DNA of 64,000 bases. Origin: Chondromyces crocatus (GTDB lineage: Bacteria; Myxococcota_A; Polyangia; Polyangiales; Polyangiaceae). The first letter of the stretch is position 1; every line of letters begins with the position of its first letter. The position numbers and the translations under genes are program-made. Shown here piece after piece: positions 25,726 through 34,673 of the stretch. The notes beneath the pieces were generated by a model that did not search any database, was not told where the DNA came from, and saw only the letters and a list, made by a program, of their open reading frames with translations. The DNA lies in assembly GCF_001189295.1 (NCBI RefSeq), contig NZ_CP012159.1:1874001-1938000 (forward strand), in the 5' to 3' direction.

Positions 25726-26691
25726 TCAGGGATCGGCAGGCGTGGCGTCGAGCTGGCCGTCTTGCCAGCGCACCACCCGATCGATCGTCGTGACGCGCTG
25801 CCAGTCGAAGGTGCGCAGGAGATCGGTGGGCGTGCAGTCCTCGGGCGCTGGCAAGAGGCCGACGCAGGCGGCGAGCTGGCCGCACAGGCGCGGGGCAGAG
25901 AGGCCGAGGGCCGCGCCACGCGGGGCGAGGTGGGTCTTGGCGAGCTTGCCGCCGCGGGCTTCGAGGAGGAGCAGGTGGTGGCGGTAGACGGGCGCGGGGA
26001 GGCCGAGGAGGGTCTGGAGGGCGGCCTGGGTGGCGGTGCTCGGGGCGATGTCGCGGCCGCGGACGATGCGGGTGACACCGGAGGCGGCGTCGTCGACGAC
26101 GACGGCGAGCTGGTAGGCGATGGCGCCGTCGCGGCGGCGGACGACGGGATCACCGAAGGCGAGGGCGGGTTCCTGGGCGAGGTCGAGGCCGCCTTCGTCG
26201 AAGGGACGGAAGGTGCCGGCAGGGAGGGCGACGCGGATGGGCTCGTGGCAGGCGCGCCAGCCGCCCGGGGGAAGGGGTCTTTCGCGGCTGCGGTTGTCGT
26301 AGGCGAAGCCGCCGTCGGGGGCGCGGCGGCCGATGGCGCGGAGGGCCTCGCGGGTGGCGTCGCAGGGGTAGAGGGCACCTCGGGCTTCGAGGTGGTCGAG
26401 GGCGGCCTCGTGCTGCGCGGCGAGGGTGCGCTGGGCGAGGATCTCGTCCCAGTCGAGGCCGAGCCAGGTGAAGTCGTCGAGGAGGCTCCGGGCGTGCTCG
26501 GGGCGGCAGCGGTCAGGGTCGAGGTCTTCGAGGCGCAGGAGGAGGCGGGCGCCGCGGCTGCGCGCGTCGAGCCAGCAGAGCAAGGCGGCGGCGAGGGTGC
26601 CGAGGTGCGCGGGGCCCGTGGTGGAAGGGGCGAAGCGGCAGACGGGTGGGGGGCTCGTCTCGGCCCCGTGGTGCTGGAGGGATGTGCCCAC
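25726..26691 (-). CDS. gluQRS: Glutamyl-Q tRNA(Asp) synthetase
   Basis: A 321-residue truncated GluRS paralogue. It has the opening [15 protein letters not shown] (HIGH-like), [12 protein letters not shown], the activation residues in [15 protein letters not shown] and the KMSKS-like GGKLAKTH, but no anticodon-binding domain, which defines GluQRS (YadB). The enzyme attaches glutamate to queuosine in the anticodon of tRNA-Asp. Parts of the family's zinc site are reduced: only CDAT is evident here. It lies 44 bases downstream of gltX on the same strand. Confidence 0.92.
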   Translation of the reverse strand: MGTSLQHHGAETSPPPVCRFAPSTTGPAHLGTLAAALLCWLDARSRGARLLLRLEDLDPDRCRPEHARSLLDDFTWLGLDWDEILAQRTLAAQHEAALDHLEARGALYPCDATREALRAIGRRAPDGGFAYDNRSRERPLPPGGWRACHEPIRVALPAGTFRPFDEGGLDLAQEPALAFGDPVVRRRDGAIAYQLAVVVDDAASGVTRIVRGRDIAPSTATQAALQTLLGLPAPVYRHHLLLLEARGGKLAKTHLAPRGAALGLSAPRLCGQLAACVGLLPAPEDCTPTDLLRTFDWQRVTTIDRVVRWQDGQLDATPADP

Positions 26692-26735
26692 GTGCGTGCC
26701 TGGCCTCGGGCGCGACGCGCTCGGGTGGGGCTGCC

Positions 26736-28484
26736 TCAGGTGGGGCCGAGGAAGCGGGAGAGGCGGGCGCGCACGCGATCGAGGCCCATGACGGCCATGA
26801 CCTCGCGCAGGTCGGGGGTGTTGCGGGTGCCGCAGAGGGCGACGCGCAGGACCTGGGAGACGTCGCCGACGTGGCCCTTGTACGCGCTGGGGTCGGCCTT
26901 GTGGACCTTCACGTCGGCGGCGTAGCCGTTCGCGGAAGAGACGGCGCGGATGCGGTCGAACCAGGCGTCCTTGCCGTCGGCCGGGTCGTAGGTGTCGAGG
27001 ATCTGGCGGAGCAGGGGCGCGCGGTCCTCGGTGGGCACGTTCTCGGGGAAGTCGTGCGTGTCGAGCGCGTCGTACAGCTCGTCGTAGAAGTAGCCGAGCT
27101 GAGGGCGGAGGTCGGGCCAGGTGACGATGCGCTTGTTCTTGGCGCCGGCGCGCTCGATGGCGAGGGCGCGCAGGGTGTAGTCGGCGTGCTGCTCCATGAG
27201 GGCGGCGAGCGGCGCGTCGAAGCGCTTTGCCCAGCGCAGGCCCTGGGCGTACACGTCCTCGGCGCTCATGCGGGCGACGACGCCCTGGCTGATGTTCTTG
27301 AGCTTCACGAGGTCGCTCAAGGCGCCGCCAGAGGCGAGCTTGTTCAGCTTGAGGGGGAAGTCGGTGTACGGCTTCGCCGGGTTGGCGCGGCGCCAGTCCT
27401 CGAAGGCGGAGTTGGCGATGTTGAGCAGGTACTCGATGGTGCCCGCCTCGGGGACGCCGGCCTCGTAGTAGTAGTCGACGTTGGCCTCGGGGTCGTGGCG
27501 CTTGCTGAGCTTACGGCGCGAGTCGGTGACCTTGGTCTCGCCGCTCTCGGCGTCCGTCTCCTCGACGCGATCGAGCTTCTGGATCGGCGGGACGTGGGCG
27601 TAGTTCGGGGCCTTGAAGCCGAGGTAGCGGAAGAGCTGGAGGTGGAACGGCATGCTGCTCATCCACTCGTCGCCGCGGATGACGTGCGTGGTGCGCATGA
27701 GGTGGTCGTCGACGGCGTGGGCGAGGTGGTAGGTGGGGATGCCGTCGGACTTGAGCAGGACGTGATCGACGTCGTTCACGGGCATGGAGATGGTGCCCTT
27801 CACGCCGTCCTTCCACTCGATGCGGCCGTTCGGATCGTCCGGGGCGCGGAGGCGGATGACGAAGGGCTGCTTCCGGGCGAGGGCTTCCTCGACCTTGGCC
27901 ACGGAGGCGTCGCGCCACCTGGCCCAGCGACCGTGGTAGCCGGGCTTGGCCTTGAGGGCCGTCTGCTCTTCGCGGATGGCGTCGAGCTCTTCGACGGTGG
28001 CGAAGCAGGGGTAGGCGAGGCCGCGGCGGATGAGGTCGATGGCGTAGGCGCGGTAGATGCTGGCGCGCTCGGTCTGCACGTAAGGGCCGTACGCGCCTTG
28101 CTGGGTGAAGGTGCCGTCCGCGGCGCGGAGGACACCCTCGTCCGGGTCGAGGCCGTAGCGGCCGAGGGCGTCGACGATGGTGTCGAGCGCGCCCGGGATG
28201 GAGCGCTTGACGTCGGTGTCCTCGAGGCGAAGGTAGAAGACGCCCTTGCTCTGGACGCTGAGCCGCTTGTTGATGAGCGAGACGAAGATGCCGCCGATGT
28301 GCATGAACCCGGTGGGGCTCGGCGCGTAGCGGGTGACCATGGCGCCATCGGGCAGGGAGCGGGGCGGGTAGAGCGCTTCGTACGCCGCCGGGGTCTTCGC
28401 GGAGGTGCCCTCGTCGCCGTAGAGCAGGCGGATGAGCGCCTCGCGGTCTTCAGCGTTGGCTCCGGGGGTTTCCTGCTTCTCCAT
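26736..28484 (-). CDS. gltX: Glutamate--tRNA ligase
   Basis: A 582-residue class I synthetase. Visible are [13 protein letters not shown] (HIGH), [22 protein letters not shown] and [13 protein letters not shown] (KMSKS). After the catalytic half come the helical anticodon-binding domains, with a longer insertion region between KLSKR and the end than in E. coli GluRS. It charges tRNA-Glu (and perhaps tRNA-Gln). The ATG at 28484 is chosen since the 34 upstream residues are not family-like. gluQRS follows directly, so the two glutamyl-transferring enzymes are probably coexpressed. Confidence 0.95.
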   Translation of the reverse strand: MEKQETPGANAEDREALIRLLYGDEGTSAKTPAAYEALYPPRSLPDGAMVTRYAPSPTGFMHIGGIFVSLINKRLSVQSKGVFYLRLEDTDVKRSIPGALDTIVDALGRYGLDPDEGVLRAADGTFTQQGAYGPYVQTERASIYRAYAIDLIRRGLAYPCFATVEELDAIREEQTALKAKPGYHGRWARWRDASVAKVEEALARKQPFVIRLRAPDDPNGRIEWKDGVKGTISMPVNDVDHVLLKSDGIPTYHLAHAVDDHLMRTTHVIRGDEWMSSMPFHLQLFRYLGFKAPNYAHVPPIQKLDRVEETDAESGETKVTDSRRKLSKRHDPEANVDYYYEAGVPEAGTIEYLLNIANSAFEDWRRANPAKPYTDFPLKLNKLASGGALSDLVKLKNISQGVVARMSAEDVYAQGLRWAKRFDAPLAALMEQHADYTLRALAIERAGAKNKRIVTWPDLRPQLGYFYDELYDALDTHDFPENVPTEDRAPLLRQILDTYDPADGKDAWFDRIRAVSSANGYAADVKVHKADPSAYKGHVGDVSQVLRVALCGTRNTPDLREVMAVMGLDRVRARLSRFLGPT

Positions 28485-28865
28485 GGGCGGCGCGTCGCTC
28501 CTTGTGCGGTGAGGGGCGGCTGCCTTTGCATGCCGTACATCACCTGTCAACGTTGGCAGTCCGGCCGCTGGAGGCGGCCACGACACGGATGCGGCCTCGG
28601 CGTGGATGCAGCCACGACGCAGATGCGGCCTCGGCGCGGATGCGGCCTGCGAAGAGACGGAGGGGTGAGGTGGAGGGGAGGGAGGTGCCGTCGAGGCGCA
28701 GCGCGCTCAGGCTGGCTCTGACTGGCCTGGAGGTGGGGCCAGAGCGGTTTCGGACGGGGCCAGAGCGGTTTCGGAAGTCGAGGCGCGGCGCGCTCTGGGG
28801 GGCCTGCGGAAGGCGCCAGAGCGCGCGCGCGAGGGGAGGTGGCCGGGTGGAGGCGGCCCACCGGG
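28485..28865. repeat. Intergenic region with two short tandem-repeat clusters
   Basis: 381 bases upstream of gltX without a gene. At 28587-28650 about four degenerate 17-bp units (GGATGCGGCCTCGGCGT) follow each other; at 28735-28775 a 21-bp unit beginning GGGGCCAGAGCGGTTTCGGA is present twice. The function is unknown. Confidence 0.65.
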
Positions 28866-29252
28866 TCAGTTGACCTTGATGGGGATCTGCCGGGGCTTGA
28901 CGGCCTCGGCCTTGGGCAGGTGGATCGAGAGGACGCCTTCCTTGAGATCCGCGGAAATCTTCGCGGAATCGATGCCGCGGGGCACGAGGAAGGTCCTGCG
29001 GTAATCCCAGAGGCCTGCCACGTCGTTGCCGGGGGCGACCCGGGCCGCGTCCACGCGCCTGCCTTCGATCGTCAGCTCGCCCTTCTCGAGGTGGACCGAC
29101 AGGCCGTCCTGGAGGACACCCGGGAGATCGGCGAGGACGAGCAGCTCGTCCGCATTCTCGTAGATGTCCACCCGGGGCGCGACGGCGGGGCGCTGCTGGA
29201 TGGTCTCGGCCTGGTTGCGCTCTCGGTTGGTGACGTTGTTCTCGGTGCTCAT
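28866..29252 (-). CDS. Small heat-shock protein (Hsp20), copy 2
   Basis: A 128-residue alpha-crystallin-type chaperone: beta strands of the ACD (VDIYENADELLVLADLPGV, LTIEGRR, RRTFLVPRGID) and the A-x-L/G-V-L signature in ADLKEGVLSIHLPKAE. It binds unfolding proteins without ATP. The ATG at 29252 is preceded by GGAGGAG. It is the second gene of a two-sHSP pair, 51 bases after the first, probably in one transcript. No IXI-type C-terminal motif beyond RQIPIKV is seen. Confidence 0.93.
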   Translation of the reverse strand: MSTENNVTNRERNQAETIQQRPAVAPRVDIYENADELLVLADLPGVLQDGLSVHLEKGELTIEGRRVDAARVAPGNDVAGLWDYRRTFLVPRGIDSAKISADLKEGVLSIHLPKAEAVKPRQIPIKVN

Positions 29253-29303
29253 GATGTCATCTCCTCCAGTGGTTCGTTCTCGGGTGGCTGGGGCTGCTCG
29301 CGG

Positions 29304-29777
29304 TCACGACGAGACGGTGATCTTGCGCGGCTGCGCCTCCGGGGCCTTCGGCAGGGTCAGGGTCAGGACGCCGTTCTTGAGGGACGCCGTGGCCGTGCTC
29401 GCATCCACCTTGCTCGGCAGCGTGAAGCTCCGCGAGAAGCGCACGGCGGGGCGCTCCTGCCGGTGGGTGGAGTAGCCCTCGGGAACGTCGTTCTTGCGCT
29501 CGGCGGCGAGGGTCAGGACGTCCTGGTTCAGGGAGATCTGGAGGTCCTTGTCCGCGACGCCGGGCAGGTCCGCCTTCACGATGAGGGCCTCCCCGCTGTC
29601 GAAGAGGTGGATGCGGGGACCCGAGGCCGCGAGCCGAGGCGCACCGTCGAAGCCACTGCGGAGCTGACCTCGCGGGGGAGCGAAGGTGTCGAAGTCCTCG
29701 AACATGCGATCCATGCGGTGGCGCAGGTCGTTCATGAGGGCAAAGGTGCGGTCGATCTGGTGATGGTTGCGAGCCAT
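29304..29777 (-). CDS. Small heat-shock protein (Hsp20), copy 1
   Basis: A 157-residue sHSP. The N-terminal arm (HHQIDRTFALMNDLRHRMDRMFEDFDTF) is followed by the alpha-crystallin domain (IHLFDSGEALIVKADLPGV, LTLAAERKN, FSRSFTLPSKVD) with ASLKNGVLTLTLPKAPE. The ATG at 29777 is supported by AGGAGGA nine bases upstream. Together with the adjacent sHSP, of different N-terminus, it may form mixed oligomers. No CIRCE or clear heat-shock promoter was seen upstream. Confidence 0.93.
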   Translation of the reverse strand: MARNHHQIDRTFALMNDLRHRMDRMFEDFDTFAPPRGQLRSGFDGAPRLAASGPRIHLFDSGEALIVKADLPGVADKDLQISLNQDVLTLAAERKNDVPEGYSTHRQERPAVRFSRSFTLPSKVDASTATASLKNGVLTLTLPKAPEAQPRKITVSS

Positions 29778-30205
29778 GATGTCGTTCCTCCTGCTTCGTT
29801 CGTGTGCAGTTCGGCTCGCCGTGCCGCGGTCGAGGCGCACCAGCATCGTGCTCGGGTGCCCTCTGCAATCCGTGCGGCAACGGCGAATTCAGCCTGTTTC
29901 GCGGGGCCCGTCGCTCTCGTGGGCGTCGTCCTCGCGCCTCCAATCTCTGCACGCTCGGGGGGGTGTCAAGGCCAGCCCCGCACAATCTGGAGAGAGCCCA
30001 CGGACTTCTGGAAAACCTCGCCTCCCACCCCGAAACCCTGCGGAAGTCTCGATGAAAGGGGGCTGGTCGCGGCGGTCCCTTCGAGGCTCAGCCGTATCGA
30101 CCTGGATGTCGTCTCGACCTCGACGTCGTTTCAACCTGGATGTCATCGCGGGTGCCCAGCCGTCCGAAGCGCTGGTCCGAGGCGCCTCAGCCGTCGGACG
30201 TTCGG

Positions 30206-30278
30206 GTTCGAGACCTTGGCCGTTCGAAGCTCAGCCGTTCGAGACCTTGGCCGTTCGAGACCTTGGCCGTTCGAGGTC
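30206..30278. repeat. 16-bp tandem repeat in intergenic DNA
   Basis: GTTCGAGACCTTGGCC at 30206, 30237 and 30253, with a 15-bp variant at 30222 and a partial copy at 30269. It lies in the 741-base spacer (29778-30518) between the divergent sHSP and YtfJ-like genes, which otherwise contains related degenerate GTCGACCTGGATGTC-type runs near 30095-30145 and no gene. Confidence 0.8.
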
Positions 30279-30482
30279 ACGCAGCTCGAGGTCCAGCCTT
30301 TGCCCTGCCCGCGTGCTCCCCCAGGTCAAGGCGTTTGCTTCAGAAACGCGGCGGTTCCGCTCAGGAGCTGCCTCTTCCGTCTTCGGAACATGGTCGTCTC
30401 GGCCCGAGACCCCCTCGAACCTCTCCATCCTCTCATCTCCTGGTGGGCCCCCTCCCAGGTGACGGCGGGAGGAGGCTCATGA

Positions 30483-30518
30483 TTGACGTGTCGCCTCAAC
30501 TTGATACAAACATTGAAC
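30483..30518 (+). promoter_or_regulatory. Promoter-like region with TACAAACATT, possible CarH site
   Basis: TTGACG at 30483-30488 could be a -35; TACAAA at 30505-30510 would be a -10 with a 16-base spacer. The ten bases TACAAACATT (30505-30514) are identical to those in the carH/crtI spacer. The coding ATG at 30519 follows with no ribosome site. Prediction from sequence only. Confidence 0.45.
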
Positions 30519-31079
30519 ATGAAGTCGCGCCCCAGCTCCCGGACCCTCCCTCGATGTTTCGCGGTGATGGCCTGCGTCATGGCGCTCGGCGCGCCGGTCG
30601 CGGCGCTCGCGTTGCCTGCCGAAGGGGAGAAGGTCCCCAACGCGCGGGTGGAGGACGCGGATGGGCGCGGGATGGAGATGAAAGGGCTGCGGGGGAAGCC
30701 GATCCTCATCGTCTACGAGGACAAGGGGTCTTCCGAGCAGAACAAGACGCTGAAGGACGAGCTGAGCAAGCTGGCCAAGGGGGATCGCTACAAGACGGCG
30801 ATCGCGCTGGCGGCGATCGCCGACGTCAGCTCGTACAATTTCTGGCCGGTGAAGGGCTTCGTCAAAGACGCGATCCGGGACGAGTCGAAGAAGGCGGGGA
30901 CGACGATCTACTGCGACTGGGATGCGTCGTTCCGCAAGAAGTACCGGCTCCGTGAGGGGGTGAGCAGCGTGGTGCTGGTGGACAAGGCCGGGCACGTGAT
31001 CTTCGCGGCCGATGGAGCGCTGTCCGCGGAGCGACGGGCGCAGCTCCTGCAGATGCTGCGCGCCCAGGTGGAGCCGTAG
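30519..31079 (+). CDS. YtfJ-like thioredoxin-fold exported protein
   Basis: A 186-residue protein with signal peptide (CFAVMACVMALGAPVAALA) and a thioredoxin fold of the YtfJ type: LPAEGEKVPNARVEDADG, KPILIVYEDKGSSEQNKTLKDEL, VSSYNFWPVKGFVKDAI, TIYCDWDASFRKKYRL, SSVVLVDKAGHVIFAADG. It lacks a CxxC motif, as YtfJ does, so redox catalysis is doubtful. It is probably periplasmic. The ATG at 30519 lacks a Shine-Dalgarno sequence and may be close to the transcript start. The promoter shares a 10-base motif with the carotenoid promoters, which hints at common light control. Confidence 0.8.
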   Translation: MKSRPSSRTLPRCFAVMACVMALGAPVAALALPAEGEKVPNARVEDADGRGMEMKGLRGKPILIVYEDKGSSEQNKTLKDELSKLAKGDRYKTAIALAAIADVSSYNFWPVKGFVKDAIRDESKKAGTTIYCDWDASFRKKYRLREGVSSVVLVDKAGHVIFAADGALSAERRAQLLQMLRAQVEP

Positions 31080-31172
31080 GGAAGCGCGCCCGGGTAGAGG
31101 TGCGCGGAGCAAGGGCGTCGCGCGACGTCGTGGAGGTGCGCGGTGTAGCGCGGTGCAGTGAGGCGCAGCGGA

Positions 31173-32090
31173 TCAGCGCGGTGCGGCGCGGCGTCCGCGG
31201 CGCTGGGCGGCGAGGGTGCGCTCGATGGAGGTGCGCAGGTCGTTGAGATCGCCGGCGACGAGGCCGCCGCGGGCCTCGACGAAGGGGCGGAGGGGGTCGG
31301 CTCCATGGCCGCCGACGATCCACAGGGTACCGCGGCAGGCGTCGGCGTAGGCGTCGACGAGCTCGCGGGCCTGCGGTGGGGCCGGGGGGATGGAGACCGT
31401 GAGGGCGACGAGCTCGGGGGCGAGGGCCTCGACGGCGCGGGCGATGGCGGCCGGTGGGGTGCGGGGGCCGAGCAGGATCACGCGGAAGCCCCAGGTGCAG
31501 AAGCGCAGGCCCACGCCGACCAAACCGAGGACGTGGTCTTCCTCGGAGAAGCCCGCGAGCAAGGCGCGGCGCGTGCTCTCCGCAGGCTGGGAGAGGCGCA
31601 GGAGGTGGTGCAGGGTGGTGCCGAGGATCTGCGCGGCCAGGTGCTCCTGGGCGACGGTGAGCTTGCCGGCGTGCCAGAGATCGCCGATCTGCTCGAGGGC
31701 CGGGCCGAGGGCGCGCTCGAAGATGGCCACCGCCGGGCCGAGGGCGAGGGCCTTGGCGACCTCGGCTTCGAGGCGCTCGGGGTCGAAGCGCAGGGCGGCG
31801 TCGACGATGCGGTCGCGGGTGTCGGTGAAGGCGTCGTTGTCCGAGGTAGGGAGCGGGACGCTGGCCCCGCGGGCTTCGAGCACGGCCTGCGCGGCCTCGG
31901 CGGCGGCCATGCCGCCCGCGACGAGATCGCGCATCCTCCGGACGAGGGCCACGTCCTCGTCGCTGTAGAGCCGGTATGCCGAGGCGGTGCGTGCGGGCGT
32001 GGGGACGCCATAGCGACGCTCCCAGGCGCGGAGGGTCGCGGTGGAGACCCCGCTCATGTTGGACACGGCCTGGATTCGGTAGCGGCTCAA
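31173..32090 (-). CDS. carH: CarH-type B12-dependent photoreceptor/transcriptional repressor
   Basis: A 305-residue MerR-family regulator. Residues 1-75 form a MerR winged helix (RIQAVSNMSGVSTATLRAWERRYG), residues 90-165 the four-helix bundle, and residues 175-290 a cobalamin-binding Rossmann domain. All signature residues of the AdoCbl photoreceptor CarH are present: W139-x9-E149-H150 above the corrin, His186 in EEDHVLG as lower ligand, and His140 equal to Thermus CarH His132, which forms the bis-His photoproduct. In darkness AdoCbl-bound CarH tetramers repress carotenoid genes; light breaks them. The likely start is TTG at 32090 with GGAAAGAG nine bases upstream; the longer frame would run into crtI. 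It is divergent from crtI. Confidence 0.9.
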   Translation of the reverse strand: MSRYRIQAVSNMSGVSTATLRAWERRYGVPTPARTASAYRLYSDEDVALVRRMRDLVAGGMAAAEAAQAVLEARGASVPLPTSDNDAFTDTRDRIVDAALRFDPERLEAEVAKALALGPAVAIFERALGPALEQIGDLWHAGKLTVAQEHLAAQILGTTLHHLLRLSQPAESTRRALLAGFSEEDHVLGLVGVGLRFCTWGFRVILLGPRTPPAAIARAVEALAPELVALTVSIPPAPPQARELVDAYADACRGTLWIVGGHGADPLRPFVEARGGLVAGDLNDLRTSIERTLAAQRRGRRAAPR

Positions 32091-32165
32091 CGCAGATGTC
32101 TCTTTCCGGGACCGCGGAACGGGGACCGGAACCTTGCCGGCTCGGGCGCAAATGCCTTTATCAAA

Positions 32166-32192
32166 GAGTGTACAAACATTATACTCATTCAG
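32166..32192. promoter_or_regulatory. carH/crtI divergent promoter with predicted CarH operator
   Basis: An imperfect palindrome GAGTGTA-N7-TATACTC (32166-32186) contains TACAAACATT (32171-32180). TATACT at 32180-32185 is a -10 for crtI and TATAAT on the minus strand (32183-32178) a -10 for carH. Binding here would block both. The crtI GTG at 32192 lies seven bases after its -10, so that transcript may be leaderless. Known CarH operators are built from TnTACA-containing repeats. Confidence 0.6.
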
Positions 32193-33754
32193 TGACAACT
32201 TCCAGTGATTCGTTGCTCGGGGGGCGTGGAGGGGTGCGGTCTGGATCGGAGGGGAGCGGGAAGGCAACGCGCTCGCCGCGTGCGGTGGTGATCGGGAGTG
32301 GGTTCGGGGGGCTGGCGGCGGCGGTGCGGCTGGGGGCCCGTGGCTACCAGGTGACGGTGCTGGACAAGCTCGATGCGCCCGGGGGGCGCGCGTACGTGCA
32401 CCATCAGGACGGGTTCGTCTTCGATGCCGGTCCGACGGTGATCACGGCGCCGTTCCTGTTCGAGGAGCTGTGGGCGCTGTGTGGTCGGAAGCTGTCGGAT
32501 GACGTGGAGCTGCGGCCGGTGACGCCGTTCTACCGGATCCGGTTTCACGACGGCGAGACCTTCGATTACACGGGCGACGCCGCGGCGATGCGTGACGAGG
32601 TGCGGCGTCTGTCGCCAGGCGACGTGGAGGGGTACGAGGCGTTCGTCCGGACGAGCGAGGAGATCTTCCGCGTGGGCTTCGAGCAGCTCGCGCATGTGCC
32701 GTTCGGCTCGTGGAAGGACATGGCGCGCATCGTGCCCGACATGGTGAAGCTCGAGAGCTACCGGACGGTGTACGGGCTGGTGTCGAAGTACGTGAAGGAT
32801 GAGCGGCTCAGGCAGGTGCTCAGCTTTCACCCGCTCCTGGTGGGGGGGAATCCGTTCTCCACGACGTCGATCTACAGCTTGATCGCGTTCCTCGAGCGGC
32901 GGTGGGGGGTGCACTTCCCGGTGGGCGGGACGGGGGCGCTGGTGAACGGCCTGGTGTCGTTGATCGAGGGGCTCGGTGGGGAGGTGCGCTGCAACGCGGA
33001 GGTGCGGCGGATCCTGGTGGAGCAGGGGCGCGCGAAGGGGGTGGTGCTGACGTCGGGTGAGACGGTGCTCTCGGACGTGGTGGTGTCGAATGCCGACTCG
33101 GCCTGGACCTACCGTCACCTGGTGCCGCCGGAGCACCGGAAGCGGTGGACGGATGCCCGCATCGAGCGGCAGCGGTACTCGATGAGCCTCTTCGTGTGGT
33201 ACTTCGGCACGAAGCGGCAGTACGAGGACGTCAAGCACCACACGATCCTGCTGGGGCCGCGCTACAAGGGCCTGCTCGACGACATCTTCCAGAGGCACGT
33301 GCTCGCCGACGATTTCAGTCTCTATCTGCACCGGCCGACGGCGACCGACCCGGGGCTCGCGCCGCCGGGCTGCGACACGTTCTATGTGCTGTCGCCGGTG
33401 CCGAACCTGCTGAGCAAGACGAACTGGGCGACGATGCAGGAGGCTTACCGGGCGTCGGTCGCGCGGCTCCTGGAGAAGACGGTGCTGCCCGGGCTGTCGG
33501 AGGCGATCGTGACGTCGCGGCTGCTCACGCCACAGGACTTCCAGGACCGGCTGCTGTCGTTCCGAGGCGCCGCGTTCGGGGTGGAGCCGGTGCTGACGCA
33601 GAGCGCGTACTTCCGGCCCCACAACGCGAGCGAAGACGTGGAGGGGCTGTACCTGGTGGGGGCGGGGACGCACCCCGGTGCAGGGTTGCCCGGGGTGCTG
33701 TCGTCGGCGCGGGTTCTGGACTCGGTGGTACCGGATGCCTCGTCGATCGTCTGA
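32192..33754 (+). CDS. crtI: Phytoene desaturase CrtI
   Basis: A 520-residue FAD-dependent desaturase. It shows the dinucleotide motif VVIGSGFGGLAAAVRLGARGYQVTVLDKLDAPGGRAY (split over residues 30-68), DAGPTVIT, LLVGGNPFSTTSIYSLI and the C-terminal LYLVGAGTHPGAGLPGVLSSA. CrtI converts phytoene to neurosporene or lycopene. The N-terminus before the FAD motif is a 28-residue Gly/Ser-rich stretch; the start is GTG at 32192 (leaderless) or GTG at 32234. It is the first gene of a crtI-crtB-cruA-like operon under the predicted CarH site and overlaps crtB by 20 bases. Confidence 0.95.
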   Translation: MTTSSDSLLGGRGGVRSGSEGSGKATRSPRAVVIGSGFGGLAAAVRLGARGYQVTVLDKLDAPGGRAYVHHQDGFVFDAGPTVITAPFLFEELWALCGRKLSDDVELRPVTPFYRIRFHDGETFDYTGDAAAMRDEVRRLSPGDVEGYEAFVRTSEEIFRVGFEQLAHVPFGSWKDMARIVPDMVKLESYRTVYGLVSKYVKDERLRQVLSFHPLLVGGNPFSTTSIYSLIAFLERRWGVHFPVGGTGALVNGLVSLIEGLGGEVRCNAEVRRILVEQGRAKGVVLTSGETVLSDVVVSNADSAWTYRHLVPPEHRKRWTDARIERQRYSMSLFVWYFGTKRQYEDVKHHTILLGPRYKGLLDDIFQRHVLADDFSLYLHRPTATDPGLAPPGCDTFYVLSPVPNLLSKTNWATMQEAYRASVARLLEKTVLPGLSEAIVTSRLLTPQDFQDRLLSFRGAAFGVEPVLTQSAYFRPHNASEDVEGLYLVGAGTHPGAGLPGVLSSARVLDSVVPDASSIV

Positions 33755-34673
33755 CGCCGAGGCGGACCTCGCGGCCTGCAAGGCGATCTTGCAGCAGGGG
33801 TCGAAGAGCTTCGCCGCCGCGTCGCTGCTGCTGCCCGAGCGGGTGCGGAACCCGGCGGCGGCGGTGTACGCGTTCTGCCGGGTGGCCGACGACGCGGTGG
33901 ACGAGGGGGTGGGGGGCCTCGACGCGGTGCGGGCGCTGGAGGGGCGGCTGGCGCGGGCGTGCGCGGGGACGCCCGACGATGGGCCGGTGGACCGGGCGCT
34001 GGCGCGGGTGATCGAGGCGCACCAGTTGCCGCGGGTGTTCCTGGAGGCGCTGCTGGAGGGGTTCGCGTGGGACGCGGAGGGTCGGCGCTACGAGACGCTG
34101 TCGGCGCTGAACGCGTACGCGGCGCGGGTGGCAGGGGCGGTGGGGGCGGTGATGGCGACGTTGATGGGGGTGCGGTCGGCGCGGGCGCTCGCGCGGGCGT
34201 GCGATCTGGGGGTGGCAATGCAGCTCACGAACGTGGCGCGGGACGTGGGCGAGGACGCGCGGCGAGGGCGGCTGTACTTGCCCGAGGCGTGGCTGCGAGA
34301 AGCGGGGATCGCGCCGGAGACGTGGCTGTCGGCGCCGTTCTTCGACGCGCGGGTGGGGCTTCTGGTGGCGCGGCTCCTGGGGACGGCGGAGGCGCTGTAC
34401 CGGCGGGCCGATGCGGGGATCGCGATGCTGCCGCGCGACTGCCGGCCGGCCATCCGGTCGGCGAGCTTGATCTACGGTGACATCGGTCGGGTGATCGCGG
34501 CGCAGGGGTTCGACTCGGTGTCGGGGCGGGCGGTGACGTCGAAGAGGCGCAAGGGGGTGCTGCTCTTGCGGGCGCTGGTGTCGCCGACGCCGTCGGACCC
34601 GCTCGCGCTGGGGGCAGAGGCGCCGGCGCTGTCGGAGACGCGTTTTCTGGTGGAGGCAGGGGGCGAGCCGTGA
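33735..34673 (+). CDS. crtB: Phytoene synthase CrtB
   Basis: A 312-residue squalene/phytoene synthase. Typical are KSFAAASLLLP, YAFCRVADDAVDEG with the first DxxxD, AMQLTNVARDVGEDARRGRLYLP with the second, and LYRRADAGIAMLP. It condenses two GGPP to phytoene. The ATG at 33735 lies inside the end of crtI (20-base overlap), and its TGA overlaps the GTG of the next gene, so all three are translationally coupled. Confidence 0.95.
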   Translation: MPRRSSDAEADLAACKAILQQGSKSFAAASLLLPERVRNPAAAVYAFCRVADDAVDEGVGGLDAVRALEGRLARACAGTPDDGPVDRALARVIEAHQLPRVFLEALLEGFAWDAEGRRYETLSALNAYAARVAGAVGAVMATLMGVRSARALARACDLGVAMQLTNVARDVGEDARRGRLYLPEAWLREAGIAPETWLSAPFFDARVGLLVARLLGTAEALYRRADAGIAMLPRDCRPAIRSASLIYGDIGRVIAAQGFDSVSGRAVTSKRRKGVLLLRALVSPTPSDPLALGAEAPALSETRFLVEAGGEP

